A program made the translations under genes and the position numbers. A model generated the notes under the pieces. It had not been told where the DNA came from, searched no databases, and worked only from the letters and a program-made list of their open reading frames with translations. From Bolinopsis microptera (taxonomy: Eukaryota; Ctenophora; Tentaculata; Lobata; Bolinopsidae): a stretch of DNA of 64,000 nt. The stretch covers positions 15,066,445 to 15,130,444 of the forward strand of contig NC_087079.1 in the NCBI RefSeq assembly GCF_026151205.1, in the 5' to 3' direction. Shown one piece after another: positions 1 to 12,010 of the stretch (position 1 is the first letter of the stretch; every line of letters begins with the position of its first letter).

Positions 1-1659
1 TTATTATCAATTGAAATTGGCATCTTTATGATTGCAATATGTATAATAAGTATTACAAAAGTAAATAACATACAATTTACATAGATAGAGGGAGAAGGTC
101 GGAGCTCTTCACTATCCGTTTGTATGTTCCTAAACCTTGAGCAGGGTGAACACCGCCAGATGAGAAGGTCTGAGGACTTCTTAGAGGAGCAGGGTACAAG
201 GTTCATAGCAGAAGAGCAGCCAGGACAGGAAAGAGAGGACTTCAGAATACCACGTTGAAAGAGGAAATCCCTTGCATGCTCATCAGTATTTGTAATCCGA
301 TGGATTTCGTTGTGTAGTGAGTGGCTCATATTGAAAACACAGTAGTGGTGTACAAGTATCTGTCTTGTATATCGAAAACGACGATGGCTGTGTACCACAA
401 TTCATCTTATATATCTCTGCGACGTTTTTCGTAGTTAATACTGACATCTTGCAATCTTAGCGAAGAAGTCTACCGTATGATTGGATCATATGATAATGGA
501 AGCTAAAGTGCTTGCTGATACCATGGACCTTGTTAAAGTGGTCCATGGACCACTTATTCAGTGATAAGGTGGTCCATGGACCAGTGGTCCATGGACCACC
601 TAGAGTGGTCCATAGACCAGTGGTCCATGGACCAGTCGGGCTTCTTGTAAACTGCCTAATCCAGTAATGTCCGCAAAACGAACAATAAACCACGGAAATC
701 AGTTCTAATCGCAGACAGCATTGTTGCAAGATATAATTCTGTTACAATCTATAATCGCATTGTAATCTGACAAAAACCAAGATTAACAATGACTAATATG
801 ACTGTACTTAGCACTGCATTGCGGACACGTGATGTGGGGAAGGAGAAGACAAATTGCGAGATCCGTTGAAGGGTGTTATCGGCTGTTACCGGAAAATCTT
901 GGCACCTTTGAGGAATTACAGTAAAAAATAAATAACAAATAAATAAAAAAGGACGTCCGTTTTATAACGTTCATACTGTGTAGACTGTAGAAAGATGGCG
1001 TTTTTAAGACTGAGGTACAGGAAAAATACAAACTGGGGATTCATCAGAACGGCCGTAAAATATAACTGATTAGTAGCAATCTAACATATGAAGTACATAA
1101 CTTAATTTTACACGAATGCCCCTTTAAATGACCGTGGAATAGCCCTCCCATCTCAATGACAAGGTAATTCCAACTACCAGACATGCAATTAACCTAAAAG
1201 CTAAAATTGGCAAACTTCATTTGACAAAATCCAAATATACGTTCGATGATAGTTTAACTCAGCCACTGAAGTAAATGTTCAACCAATCACTGAGTCAAAT
1301 GAGAGTCACGTGAGTTGATTGGACCAATGTGTAGGTCAAACGGAAAGAAGCAGCAAGGTAACAAAAGGGACAAGGATATAACTCGATATGTGTGCAGTTG
1401 ACATTAATCAATTAGAAGTTTTGTAGCAGAACGTGGAAGTTGCCAAACGTCTAAACACGCAGCACCTCCAACTGTTGCCAAATAAACCAGCCATGAATTA
1501 AATATAAAGCAAGGGCCCTAGCTTTCAGTCTTACAGCTCTAAAGGAAATGCCAACGCCCTACAGGTTTAGTTTGAAGATTAAGTTTAGTGTGAAGAAATA
1601 TTCGAAATATTTATCGATCCTGCATAGTGATAAGAGAACAATGTGTTAAAGAAACTCAC
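1..1659. other. No gene seen; probable MAGI intron
   Basis: I find no convincing exon on either strand. The minus-strand MAGI reading frame leaves through a splice donor at 1659 and its next exon (rest of the guanylate-kinase-like part, WW domains) was not found here, so this stretch is most likely intron and the gene continues beyond the window start. It holds the palindromic repeat at 521-635 and otherwise unremarkable AT-rich sequence. Confidence 0.5.
521..635. repeat. Cluster of CCATGG-centred palindromes
   Basis: The palindrome GTGGTCCATGGACCAC and near copies (including one with CCATAG) occur about six times within 115 bases. Each copy is its own reverse complement, so the block can form several alternative hairpins. 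The open frame across it is a by-product of the repeat. Confidence 0.8.
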
Positions 1660-4600
1660 ATGGTAGAGTTTTGTTGTAGATGTTGTGTCGGACTACTTTC
1701 TGTAGTTTAAAATCTTCAGATTCTTCGTCAAACTTTTGCACTAGAAAATCGCTGAGTTCCAGGGGGAGCCCTTTTCCTGGAATTAAACATGGTAAACCGG
1801 TGACAAAACGATTCACGTAGTACTCTAGTTCGACACGCACTATAGTTCGCCAGATATCACCCCTGTTGAACTTCGGTACGTGTTGAACTAGAGTCCAGGT
1901 AGCGTACTTTAGTTCGACAAATAGTTTCTGCTTGTGATCCAATGGCTATTGAGTATTGCTGGGTCCTTATCATAGGATCACACTCACTGGGTTCAATGGC
2001 AGATAAAACAATTTTCTGACATCTAGCAACCAGCGGTTACAAATTCCAGAACCTTTCAGTATAATTTTAATTCTTCTGTTTGCCTAAATTGCCACTCGGT
2101 TCTGGTCTAACAAACAGGAAAATATATTGATATCCGACTGTTCCGATTCAGCAGCCGAATCTCTAGACCGGTACTCGATTACTAGTCGTTTGTGATAATA
2201 TAAAGTGTGGTACGTGGTAGATATTTATATAACGTACTCTACAATCTAGATCTATAAAACGGAGTACGAGTTACCACGATAGTCTTTTATCTCTGCGCTA
2301 AGTCTAATTCTGCTAACTAACAATTGAGTCTGAGGTCAATGTTCAAAGATATAGATTATAGATATTATTATTAAGATTAAATTCACACATAGGTGAACAG
2401 CATGAGACAAGTGGAAAATAAACAAACGGATAGATTTCATATCAAGGCTCAAGCTCGTAAAGGATCGTCGTTGGAGATCGGAGATTTCGAAACTCTAGTT
2501 CGACAGTCGAAGTTATCTCGTCGAACTTTAGTACGTGTCGAACTTTAGTACAGGTAGCGCACTTTAGTTCGTTAGAGCCTTATATTGAGTCGAGCCTGGG
2601 GTTTGTCGAACTACAGTACATGTCGAACTAGAGTGCGTGTCGAAATTGAGTACCGGAAAAACATTCAGCGTACTTCACAGGGGTTGGTGGAAGACTCGTG
2701 AAATGTTGTGAAGATTTAATGTTTGCATAAAATGTATGCAAGTCCGTATCATTAACACCGTTTTTACCACGAGACCGTAGGCACGCAACACGCAATTAAC
2801 ATGACATAAACGTCAGAGCAGTCGTGTATATATTCTAAATAAAGAGAAAGGAAATAATCTGGTTGAACCTTGATTTCCACACCAAGTTATCTATTGACTT
2901 ACACAGGGCAACCCATTATTGTCCTTATATTATAAAAGTATAAAGGATCGGGTTTCGGTTGAATTATTCCGCGAATTTCTACAATACGGGAGAAAAATAC
3001 GAGCGTGCTCCGCGCGCGCAACACACTCACTGCAGAAAAGTCGTGGTTTATTCAAGTTTAAAGACAGAATCAGCTAGTTTTTTGAGAGTCGCACTGTTTT
3101 GAAGCGCCAAAACTGTGTTTCATGCTGGCGGCTTCTGCCAAGTTGCGATCCTTAGCACAGTAATTTTGCTGCTCTTTGTCCAAAAGAGGAACATCTGTGA
3201 GCGTATTAACACAATAAACATTCACAAAGAAGACAAATTACGTAAATTATGTTACACGTAACAGGGCCGCTTCTTAGGAGTGAAAATTCAAAATCATAAT
3301 ATAAAGAATTGGGGGATTTAAGCAAATGATCAATTATTGACGTCATACCCCCATACGTATGAAGTGATTCGAGCTTCTCACCTTGTGGCACCAGCAGTAA
3401 AGTCAGCAAACTGCCCGATCTGCGTATCTCACTGAGAAGATCCCAGTGAATGAAACCTCCGACCGCATCTCCGTTCACTTGAAGGACAATATCCCCGGGG
3501 GAGATATCACCCTGTGCTACAATAACTGTCTCTCTCACGCATCCTACGCTTCCAAATTGACCTGCAGATAGATTATAAATTTTTCACGTGGCTTTACATG
3601 ATATTTAGATCAATTTCATAGGCCAAACTAATTCTGATTTTCTGATTTTAAGGAATGCTCGCAGCGCATATAATTCTTAGAAAAGTCATGATAAAACAAT
3701 GTACATCATTCCAGCTGAGATAATCTAACCTCAAACTAGAGTCTACAAAGTACATGTAATATCAGTTACACCAGGTATTAGCGTAACTTGACGTAACGTT
3801 AAGTGAGTGTTAGATGGCGGATTGATCTTTGGAGACAAAGTTAATTTGTCAGTACATTATAACAGTCCTTCTTATTCTTGACAAATAAGTCAGATCTAGC
3901 CAGAAACGATTACAATACTGATTACCGTATGATATTGTCTTTGCATAACCTAGAATATCACGTTTTTCTACATTTTTCATAAAGCTGTCAATCAAGAAAA
4001 ATAATCACATGTCTAGATAAACGAGAAATGGTTCTTATATTATTATTGTATTACAGATCTCACACTTATTAAAGTACAAAAATAAAAATCAAATTGACTG
4101 ATATTCTTGTTACAACACTTAGAGGGCGTCAGTAGTTCTGCACCTCTATCAAAATGAGGGAGTCTCGGGGCGTCATGTCGTGTACTGGGGAAAATGCAAT
4201 CTGAAGATTTCAGATATATCTGTCATCAATGTCCAACATTTTGTGGAAATACCATGATATTGTGTTCAGGAAAGGTTAGGTATACATTGATGTCATGTTC
4301 TTGACGAAAACAAGAAGATAAATACAGTCAAAGACAGATTTTTACTTATTCTATTTTGAATACTTACCGAAATTGACATTTAATTCTGTAATTTTGCACA
4401 TACTAATGCTCTAAGGATTTAGATATCAGAAGGAGGACTGTGTCGTATCTTTTGCAGTGATAAACAGAACACCAAAAATGGAAGCCTTACTAAAAAATAT
4501 TTAAGTCAAGGTTTTGACAAGGCTTCTCTAAAACGTTGTTTACCAAAAACAGTTACTGTATTTAAAGCCAATAGTGCCAAAATGGGAAAATATGCCTGGT

Positions 4601-4835
4601 TCTTAACGATTAATCTCGTATTTCGATGCTAAGGAGTTCTTCTTTGGTGCACCCTATCATGGGACTCATTCACAGCGCCTAAAATAAAATAAAAACCGCC
4701 AAAATTGTTAAAAAGTTCAGCAAGAAACTTACCTTTGTCAGCGCCCCCTTCTATTGAAATACCAAAAGATCCGTCGCCGGAGCGGGAGAGTTTGACAGTT
4801 TTGACATTTAGCTCCCAATATTCTTTCTCCGGCAT
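1660..4835 (-). CDS. MAGI: MAGI scaffold, 5' coding exons (PDZ0 plus start of GUK-like region)
   Basis: Three exons join in phase: 4733-4835 (start ATG at 4835; a splice acceptor at 4842 implies an upstream 5' UTR exon), 3382-3561 and 1660-1776. The 133 residues form a complete PDZ domain at about 5-93; the carboxylate-binding loop reads GDGSFGISI and the closing strand LLTLLLVPQG. A helix-rich segment ending RHNIYNKTLP follows, matching the position where MAGI proteins run from PDZ0 into the degenerate guanylate kinase domain (RDNLYLRTVPCTTR in vertebrates). All junctions keep the frame (phase 1). MAGI proteins are inverted membrane-associated guanylate kinases that scaffold receptors and adhesion proteins at cell junctions. 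The gene is partial; WW and further PDZ exons should lie beyond position 1. The order PDZ, then GUK-like, is what distinguishes MAGI from PSD-95 or MPP. Confidence 0.85.
1813..2660. repeat. Inverted clusters of a GTCGAACTnnAGTACGT-type repeat
   Basis: Two blocks (about 1813-1925 and 2487-2660) are made of short variants of GTCGAACTTTAGTACGTGTC. The left block resembles the reverse complement of the right one, and a stretch including CCAGGTAGCG and CACTTTAGTTCG also matches in direct orientation. The pair could be the ends of a non-autonomous DNA element of about 850 bp, or an internally palindromic satellite. It sits in the first mapped MAGI intron. No coding sequence lies between the blocks. 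Confidence 0.55.
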
Positions 4836-4842
4836 TACATAG

Positions 4843-7800
4843 CTACAGAGAGATAACAAGGGTTAACATGGTTAACATTGTAGGTTTAACATGGGCAGCC
4901 CCCACAAAAGAAAGAGAGAGCGAGGGTTTGTAAAGAGACGAACGACAAAAATGCGTGTCGAACACGGGCTGAGAAGTAGACAAAACATCGTGGACAAACT
5001 TAGAAAATTGGGACGAATTAGGAGGACTTTGGAAACGAAGCCAGGTAACTTTAACCGAAAAACTATCCTCCAACAGCACGATACAGAAGGTGATAATTGG
5101 TATTTGATAAGATCATCTTTCAGTGTGGTAAGCAAATTTTACAAACCGCGAAAGAAAATTACCTAATTAGAACTATAGGAGTAAAGAAAATCACTTAATT
5201 AAGGAGCAAGAGAGAGAAATATCTCACTAATTGGTAGAGGGCCAGGGTCTGCAGGGACAGTTTGTACTTGTATGGTATAATTTCCTGCCTACTTCCCCCC
5301 TTACACTTGAAAGACTAGCCAGAGAAGAGGTGAGCCTGTCACGTGATATGGAAATAGTCACGTGGGATATGGTTCCTCAGTCACGTGGTTTCTGACTGCT
5401 TGCCGTGGTATTCACACGTGAAGTGTCAGGTGAGAAACCCAGTTTTCAGGCTACAGTATTCATTATGTTGCGTGATTTATAGGTGTTCCATATAATAGGT
5501 AGATGGTGTGGTTGAGTGAGTGTATATTATGGTTTTAGAACTTTTTTGTTTAATACATTGTAACTCAATCGAGCACTCAGATATTTAAGGAATTTAATTT
5601 ATTTACAAGATAGGAAAACTACAAATTTTTTCGAGTATTCTTGAGAGTAACTCGCATAGCATACCTAATATGATAATGACAGGTTTCATAGTTTTCAAGG
5701 AAAAATGTTGATTATATAGTAGAACGCTGAAAAACAATCGTACAAATTTTCCGGAAATGAGAAGAAATCTCAGCAGAATAACACGAATAAAGTAACCACT
5801 CAGAATATATAACTAACAAATTTTATATATAATCTAAAACGGGCCTAGAGTCCCAAAAACAGTATTGTTAAACTTAAAACAGATTATTACCAAACGATTT
5901 TTATGAAACTTAAAACTTTAGTAAATACGATCTACTTATTAAATAAAATCGTTTCTTAATTAACAAAAAGCGAGCCGTGTTCAAAGGAAAACGTTACTAC
6001 ACAACGAACAATTATCACGTTGGACTGTTTCCAAAAATAACTATTGCTATTACTAACTATAGTGAATAAGATATTCGAACTGGGAATATGAGGTAAATAC
6101 CTGTACAAACGGACCGGCATAGACCCTTTTCTGGCTGGGATCGGGCCAAATTTGAATAAATCTAGAAACATAACTGATATTTCCTGAATGAACGGCAACG
6201 AGAAGAGTTAAATGACCAATGATATTGGGAGTAAACAACAACATACACCAAGTCAAAAGACCGGAATTTAATCACATTTCAGAGGAATTTAATCAGATTT
6301 CACCAAATTTTCACCGGCAGGGGTGTCAAATATGTTCGAACAATGGAGACCCCTACACTCTGGTAATCTCAGAGGTTGGTGTAGCTCCCATTATTACCTC
6401 ATTACCTTAACACCTCCTCCCTCCCCACCAGGCCACCAGGGAGATATCATGTTACACTGAGTGGAAATCATGCTGAGAGATATAATATATAATATGAGAT
6501 ATAATATATAATATCTGATGAGATATGATATCTCACTCAATAGGGCTAATTAAATGTACACAAACTATACATGGGTAAAAAGTATTGTGATAAGCAATCA
6601 ATAGGTAGCGATAAAAAGCATCAAGTTGTACTATTTGCGTTCGGTAAAAGCAGATAAAAGTAATACAATACAATGTGGTATAGTGCGGTAAAAAGCAGCT
6701 AATACACACCGAGTGTGAACTGTTGTGATACCGTCTACTACACCACCTGGTGGTCAGATCTTCAGATCATTAAACAACAACTAGAGTAATAATAGCACGT
6801 ACAATGCAACGTAGCAGCGTTACAACACGTTACAGCACGTTACAACGTAACAGCGTTACAGCACGTTACAACGTTACAGTACGCTTTACACAGCTATAAT
6901 TTTACACATCATGCAGAAAGCAGATGCTGGAGGAAGCTTTAGTGACTGTTAGAGAGTCGTTACGCTTGTGTAAGTTTGTGTATGTATGGGGTGACGCAGC
7001 ATATTACATATTATTATTATGTGTTATATGCCTTTGACGTGTAAAGAGTTCCAGTGTTGAGATTGATTCGGTTATGGTGATCTCCCACGTCAGGAGGATT
7101 TTGATAAGTAGAGTTTAAGATTTTATGTTCCTACTTTTCATAATGCTTACTATATATTGAGTGGGGTGGCCGGTGGCCTCTTTCTATCATGTAAGACAGG
7201 AGTTGAAGATACGTAAGACCAACAATAAAACCAGATGATAGCATATAATAACGTAAAATAAACTAGATATCAACTGATCATAGTGTGATAAACATTAAAC
7301 ATCTGAAAACTCGCGTATGATTTACTTAATTTACATGATAATTAGCTTAATTTACATAATAAATATGACTGGGATAATATAAAACTTATAACACATTAAA
7401 GAACGCTTCCTTTACACTTTACACAATAAATATATAACATAGTCTACTATATTTACAAAGTGAATATAGTAGTTTTATAACACAACAACAGTACCTCATG
7501 TTGTTTAAGTAAATGCTTTACACATAGAGTAAGCTACTTTGTGAGTTTCGACACTAAATTAGCACAAGTGTCGAGTTTTGACTAAAGCTTAGTCGTTAAC
7601 AGCAATGTGATGTTTTCAAGGCGCGCTCACAAAAATATTCACTTCTTTCATGATAAGGAATAATCAGTTGTGGAAAATGCTCGGAATAAAATCAGAAGAG
7701 GAAATCACATTGTTGAGCAGCGCTCTTCAAAACAAGATAGTACTGCGGTCAATTATTTTAAAAGTCAATAATAACATTACTTTACAAATATCGGAATGCG

Positions 7801-8195
7801 GACTTTACAACAAGTGTAAATTCTTGTTGGTGTGCCAAATTTAGAATTCTTGGGTGTTGTCATGGCCACCAAAGGCTACCATGTTGTCACAATACTGTCA
7901 GCAGTCACTCAGTGTCTGCATACTAAAGACATTATAGTACAGAATTTGAGCGGCGTCTGCAAGATATTATTCGCTATTATAGAAATTAGGCTGATTGTCA
8001 ACTGAAGCTCGATATAAACTTTAAAATTTACTACTGGAATTGCGATCACTTTCGGGAATTAATGTTCAAAGGTTTCAAAACATTTCACAACATCGACTAA
8101 ATATGATTATTTAATAACCCAACATTTCCGTCAACAAATCTGTGATATAAATTAAAGATAACAATAAGTATCAATGAGAGCTTGTTAACAGACTT
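4843..8195. other. Intergenic region; no gene supported
   Basis: I see no exon with credible splice sites or homology. The plus-strand frame at 4891-5166 is basic and featureless, and reads antisense to the MAGI start region. The stretch contains four CACGTG sites (5340-5420), an AT-rich microsatellite near 6475-6535, and degenerate repeats of ACGTTACAAC/AGCACGTTAC at about 6790-6890. MAGI 5' UTR exons are probably hidden here. Confidence 0.5.
5340..5420. promoter_or_regulatory. Cluster of four CACGTG E-boxes
   Basis: CACGTG occurs at 5340-5345, 5359-5364, 5382-5387 and 5415-5420; the first sits in TCACGTGA. Four perfect copies in 81 bases is far above chance. The cluster lies about 0.5 kb upstream of the MAGI start exon (minus strand), so it may mark a bHLH-bound promoter or enhancer. 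Binding is inferred, not shown. Confidence 0.4.
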
Positions 8196-8201
8196 TTTAT
8201 T
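8196..8201 (-). terminator. Polyadenylation hexamer touching the Tectonic stop codon
   Basis: On the minus strand AATAAA begins one base after the TGA stop of the Tectonic gene. If used, the 3' UTR would be only some tens of bases long. Other A-rich signals occur downstream, so use is uncertain. Confidence 0.4.
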
Positions 8202-8202
8202 A

Positions 8203-9873
8203 TCAGAATTGGGGTTTACCCTGATCAGTAACCAAAATACCTAATGTCAATAGTACAAATATTATAACAGCGACTGCTAACAGTTGCAAAGGGAAACTGT
8301 CTTTCTGAAAGGAAAAGTAATGAGTAAGGGACCTTGTTAATTTACTGATAATATTGTTTTCTTTACTTGACTCGACATCAACACTTACAAACCGTATGGT
8401 AAAGTAAAACACAAGTTTATGGTTCACAAGGCCCTCTTTGTCAAGAGAGTCAAGGTTAGTGGTGGATATGGAGGTAGCCGCTGATAGGATCTCGTTCTCA
8501 GGGTTCAGCTTGTTACCATAACTCCGATGTGTTACAGTGAGAATCAGGTTCATAGGTGTAGCACTACTTTCAACTACTTCAGGAATATCCCAGGTAAGTT
8601 GGAACCATTCCTCTGGATTAACCAGGTCAGAGTTGTGATACTTAGCCAGTGAACTAGGTAGAGGCGAGAACAAACCTTTGGTCAATTCGGTAAAATCTGT
8701 CGTGGAGAAATCTGTGATCTTCTTAACACAGTTTTGGATTGAAGACGATGGAAAAGTAAGTCGACTTGTCGTGCAGTCTGTATCATCTTGAAAAGGAGAA
8801 AAAGGCACTTTCGAATTACTGATATTGAATAGGAGCTCATAACCGAGCTTGTACCTTTGTAAACGCGGGCCGATGTTTGGGTAGTCTTGCGAATTTCCAT
8901 CAAAACGTACTGTCGTCAAAAGAGTACTGGTAGAGTCTATTTCAACAGAATCAAGCGTCATCTTAAAAACTGCTGAAATGATTCCAAGGCTGATTGTTGG
9001 GCCGATTTCGGTGATAATTTCTGGGATAATTTCTGGGATAATTTCTTCGTTGTCTTCTTCGCTGATTTCTGGGCTGATCTCCTCTTTTCCATAAGTCACA
9101 AGGAGTTCAATTTTCTTGACAACATTCTCACATGTGCCACCATTTTTATTGGGGGCTAAGCACGAGTCCAACGGAAAGCCATCTTTATCAATGCAAGAAG
9201 TTGTCACAGTGATCGTTTCGTCCACAGATATCCTATAATTTTTGACGATTTTCAAATCCTTGTACATCGAACTAAGACTGTCGACTTTAGAACCAGCCTG
9301 GCAGATACTTTCTGTCACTTTTAATGAGCAAGATGCGGAGGAGTTCCGTAAAAACAACACCGAGTCCTGGACACACTGCCCTCTTAATCCAGCAGGGAGG
9401 GTCAGAGGACGACTGATCAGCTCCTCTCGAATAAATATTAAATCATTGGCTTTCATTATAGACTCATTCTTAGACTTTATGTCGCGAAATGAGCTTGTGT
9501 ATGTTACTGGAACTAATGTGTTTTGAGCCTCAATGGAACTAGATTCAGCTCTGACGGACTTGGTCGACGATGAACTAATAGACAATTTAGTAGACGTAAA
9601 GCAGTTATCATCTTCAATGCGAATGAAGCTAAAACTACTGTCTGGAGTTATTCTATTGAAAATACTACTCGGAACACATGTGACGTCGGGCTGTTCAGAT
9701 GTTTCAACACTTGTCTCACAAGTGAATCTCACCTTATCCTGAGTGGAGCAGTCTGGATCACAGCAACACAAAACATCGCAAGCAAGGGAAGTGTCACACA
9801 AACAAAGTTCAGCATTAGTGAAACTTAGACTCGAGATCAGACAACCTAACCAAACTATGTTTGCAAGAAGCAT
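8203..9873 (-). CDS. TCTN: Tectonic family protein (ciliary transition zone)
   Basis: A single open frame of 556 residues. It starts with a signal peptide (hydrophobic residues about 5-20), followed by the cysteine-rich Tectonic signature CDVLCCCDPDCS at residues about 32-43, a second conserved block around GQCVQDSVLFL at roughly 165-175, and a C-terminal membrane helix (LLAVAVIIFVLLTLGILV) just before the end. This is the layout of TCTN2/TCTN3-type proteins, DUF1619. Tectonics act in the B9/MKS complex at the ciliary transition zone and affect membrane protein entry and Hedgehog signalling in vertebrates. A short acidic insert with repeated EIIPEI units lies at about 267-290. The gene has no introns here, unlike its vertebrate relatives, while neighbouring genes are intron-rich, so retrocopying or lineage-specific intron loss is possible. 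Which Tectonic paralogue it is cannot be decided by eye. Confidence 0.85.
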   Translation of the reverse strand: MLLANIVWLGCLISSLSFTNAELCLCDTSLACDVLCCCDPDCSTQDKVRFTCETSVETSEQPDVTCVPSSIFNRITPDSSFSFIRIEDDNCFTSTKLSISSSSTKSVRAESSSIEAQNTLVPVTYTSSFRDIKSKNESIMKANDLIFIREELISRPLTLPAGLRGQCVQDSVLFLRNSSASCSLKVTESICQAGSKVDSLSSMYKDLKIVKNYRISVDETITVTTSCIDKDGFPLDSCLAPNKNGGTCENVVKKIELLVTYGKEEISPEISEEDNEEIIPEIIPEIITEIGPTISLGIISAVFKMTLDSVEIDSTSTLLTTVRFDGNSQDYPNIGPRLQRYKLGYELLFNISNSKVPFSPFQDDTDCTTSRLTFPSSSIQNCVKKITDFSTTDFTELTKGLFSPLPSSLAKYHNSDLVNPEEWFQLTWDIPEVVESSATPMNLILTVTHRSYGNKLNPENEILSAATSISTTNLDSLDKEGLVNHKLVFYFTIRFVSVDVESSKENNIISKLTRSLTHYFSFQKDSFPLQLLAVAVIIFVLLTLGILVTDQGKPQF

Positions 9874-10815
9874 TGCGAAAGTGCGTAGGTCTCACTGATT
9901 CAATCTGTACTGGATGAATGACTTTTTTCGCTCGATTCCAACATGAGTTTATTTCAAAATGTTTGGACACAATCGTTTGCGCGGCGTATTAAAAACGGTA
10001 TAGTTTGTATTTGGCCATAAACTCACTATATTGATACATTTATAGAATATTGAATAGTTTTAATTTTGTTTATTTAAAATATTTTATTTAATAATTTTAA
10101 TTTTCAGTATTTTAAATATAAATTAAAACTAACACTAATAAAAAACAGAATATTGCAGGATGTTTAAGCATAAGCGCGCCGCGCATACCGCTCCGGTGTG
10201 CAGTACAATTTATGCTTGTTAGAATCGAGCGCTGACAAGGACCTTCAAACCGAGAACGATCTACCGTCCCTAAGTACACAATAACTTTGTTTTCGTTTCA
10301 TTTTCTGTCTGCAGACCCGTGTTATTAATAGTTAATTTAACTATGGGTCTGACCCTTTTTCAGATTAATAGTGTTTTGAGCAGAATTTGGTTGATCATGC
10401 AACTTTATGAACTGCTGGGTGTGTCTACGTTGTACCATGAAACATTTGAAAACTGGGAGTTTTCTCCTGTCATGTGTTCGAATCTGTGTTGCATCAGCCA
10501 CGGAGATACCAATCCCTCGATTTATCTAATTCAGAAAGACTTGTACAGTTCCATTCATGTGAAGAATACGAATAATGAATTTGAAATTTGTTTTTAAAAT
10601 GGGGAGAATTTCCAATATAGATATTTGTTAGTCTTCCTTTCTCTCTGACCCTTCAGTTTGCTTGCTGTAAGTTTTGCACAGACACTTTTCCTAGTTTCAA
10701 TTTCAAAGTGTGACTAACTTTGATGTGAACCAAAAGTTTGAAAATTGACAGACAGAGCTCAGCTCTTTCTGATGTAGGAAATAGATGGATTGTCAGCATG
10801 TTTTGCTTCGGATTA
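9874..10815. other. Upstream region of Tectonic; no gene supported
   Basis: The first few hundred bases upstream of the Tectonic start would carry its promoter; I see no unambiguous RFX X-box. The plus-strand frame at 10319-10597 has no recognisable domain and is treated as chance. Confidence 0.45.
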
Positions 10816-11810
10816 TAATAATAATAAATAATAAATACAACATTTCTAAAGCGCCTTATAGCTAAATCATATAACTCGATATAATTAAATCCTGGAGATA
10901 AACTCCAGTGCTTTCTAAAGCGGCTCTTACATTAACTGAGCTTAGTTTAATTGAAAATTAGACATGACAAGTTCATTTTACCTATGTAAATGCAAAATCA
11001 ATCAAATGCTAGAGAAAATAAGTATGTTTTAAGTTTGGTCTTGAAAGATGTAACTGACTCAGCTGATCTTATGTCGTATGGCAAGGAATTAAATACTTTA
11101 ACTGCACAGTGACTAAAAGCTTTCTCTGTGTTTACATAGTTAGGAGAGGGCGGAAAACTAAGGTAAAAATAATCATTATCAAGACGTACATTTTTAAAAC
11201 TTCGCTGCCTAGGAGATACAACTCTTTTAAGTAAGGAGGAGCTATATTATTCAAACACTGGTAGGCAAGTAGGGCAATCTTAAAATCTATTCTAAATCTA
11301 ACTGGTAGAAAATGAACTTTCTTAATTAGTGGAGTAGTGTGTGCCTTTCTTCCTCTCCCGAAAATAAATCTTACAGCAGAATTTTGCACCTTCTGTAAAC
11401 GACTTAAATCATAAGAGCTCAGTCCAAAATATACGCTATTGCAATAATCAATTCTAGAGAGTACTATAGCATGAACAAGCTGAATCTTAAGGTTAAAAGA
11501 CAGTTTTGATGCAATAAACCACAAATTTCTGATCTGAATATTACATGCTTGAACCAATGACGTAATCTGATCACTCATTGAAAGATAACTGTCCAAATAC
11601 AGCCCAAGACTCTTCACAGTTCCACTAACAAGTAACAACATGTGCCTCTTGATCCTTAACAATCTGTAGAGAGGCTGGAATATTTTTTGAGTCAAATTTA
11701 GAGGATATTAACGATGACTTCAGTCTTAAAAGATTTCAGTTGAAGGAAATTGTTTGTCATCCATTTCTTGATATCAGACATACAGTGTTCCATACTGTGC
11801 TCTAGCTATC
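10816..11810 (-). mobile_element. L2/CR1-type LINE, 5'-truncated 3' end with broken reverse transcriptase
   Basis: The minus-strand frame at 11132-11695 and its continuations in other frames (about 11696-11805 upstream and 10985-11130 downstream) carry the C-terminal part of a non-LTR reverse transcriptase. Recognisable are LSRIDYCNSVYFGL, LQKVQNSAVRFIFG and HFLPVRFRIDFKI, then the thumb region ending SLPYDIRSAESVTSFKTKL. Past the frame comes the typical L2 3' tail, a GCGCTTTAGAAAT-like stem followed by an ATT/ATTT microsatellite at 10816-10842. The open frame is interrupted by frameshifts and stops and the 5' part is absent, so the copy is dead. It lies between Tectonic and OTUD5. Confidence 0.85.
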
Positions 11811-12010
11811 TACCTTACAGTCGTGGCTTTTCTTAATTTGTGTTTGCTTTTATAATAAATATCGGTGATTACAGTTTACACAAACCACTAAAAGCTGACC
11901 TATCCTTCGGATTTAGCGATTATATTGATTGCCCTGGCCCTTTTTAATTAAAGACTTCTCACATCTGCAAACTTCATTTTTTGAAAATAATGCACCCCTT
12001 CAGCTAAGCC

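Noticed and set aside
457-729. 90-residue minus-strand frame with PWTTG repeats
   Set aside because: Produced by the CCATGG palindrome cluster; no splice or homology support.
4891-5166. Basic 91-residue plus-strand frame
   Set aside because: No domain, no neighbour support, arginine/lysine-rich composition only; overlapping frames on the other strand are equally open.
10319-10597. 92-residue plus-strand frame upstream of Tectonic
   Set aside because: No recognisable domain and only average length for AT-rich sequence.
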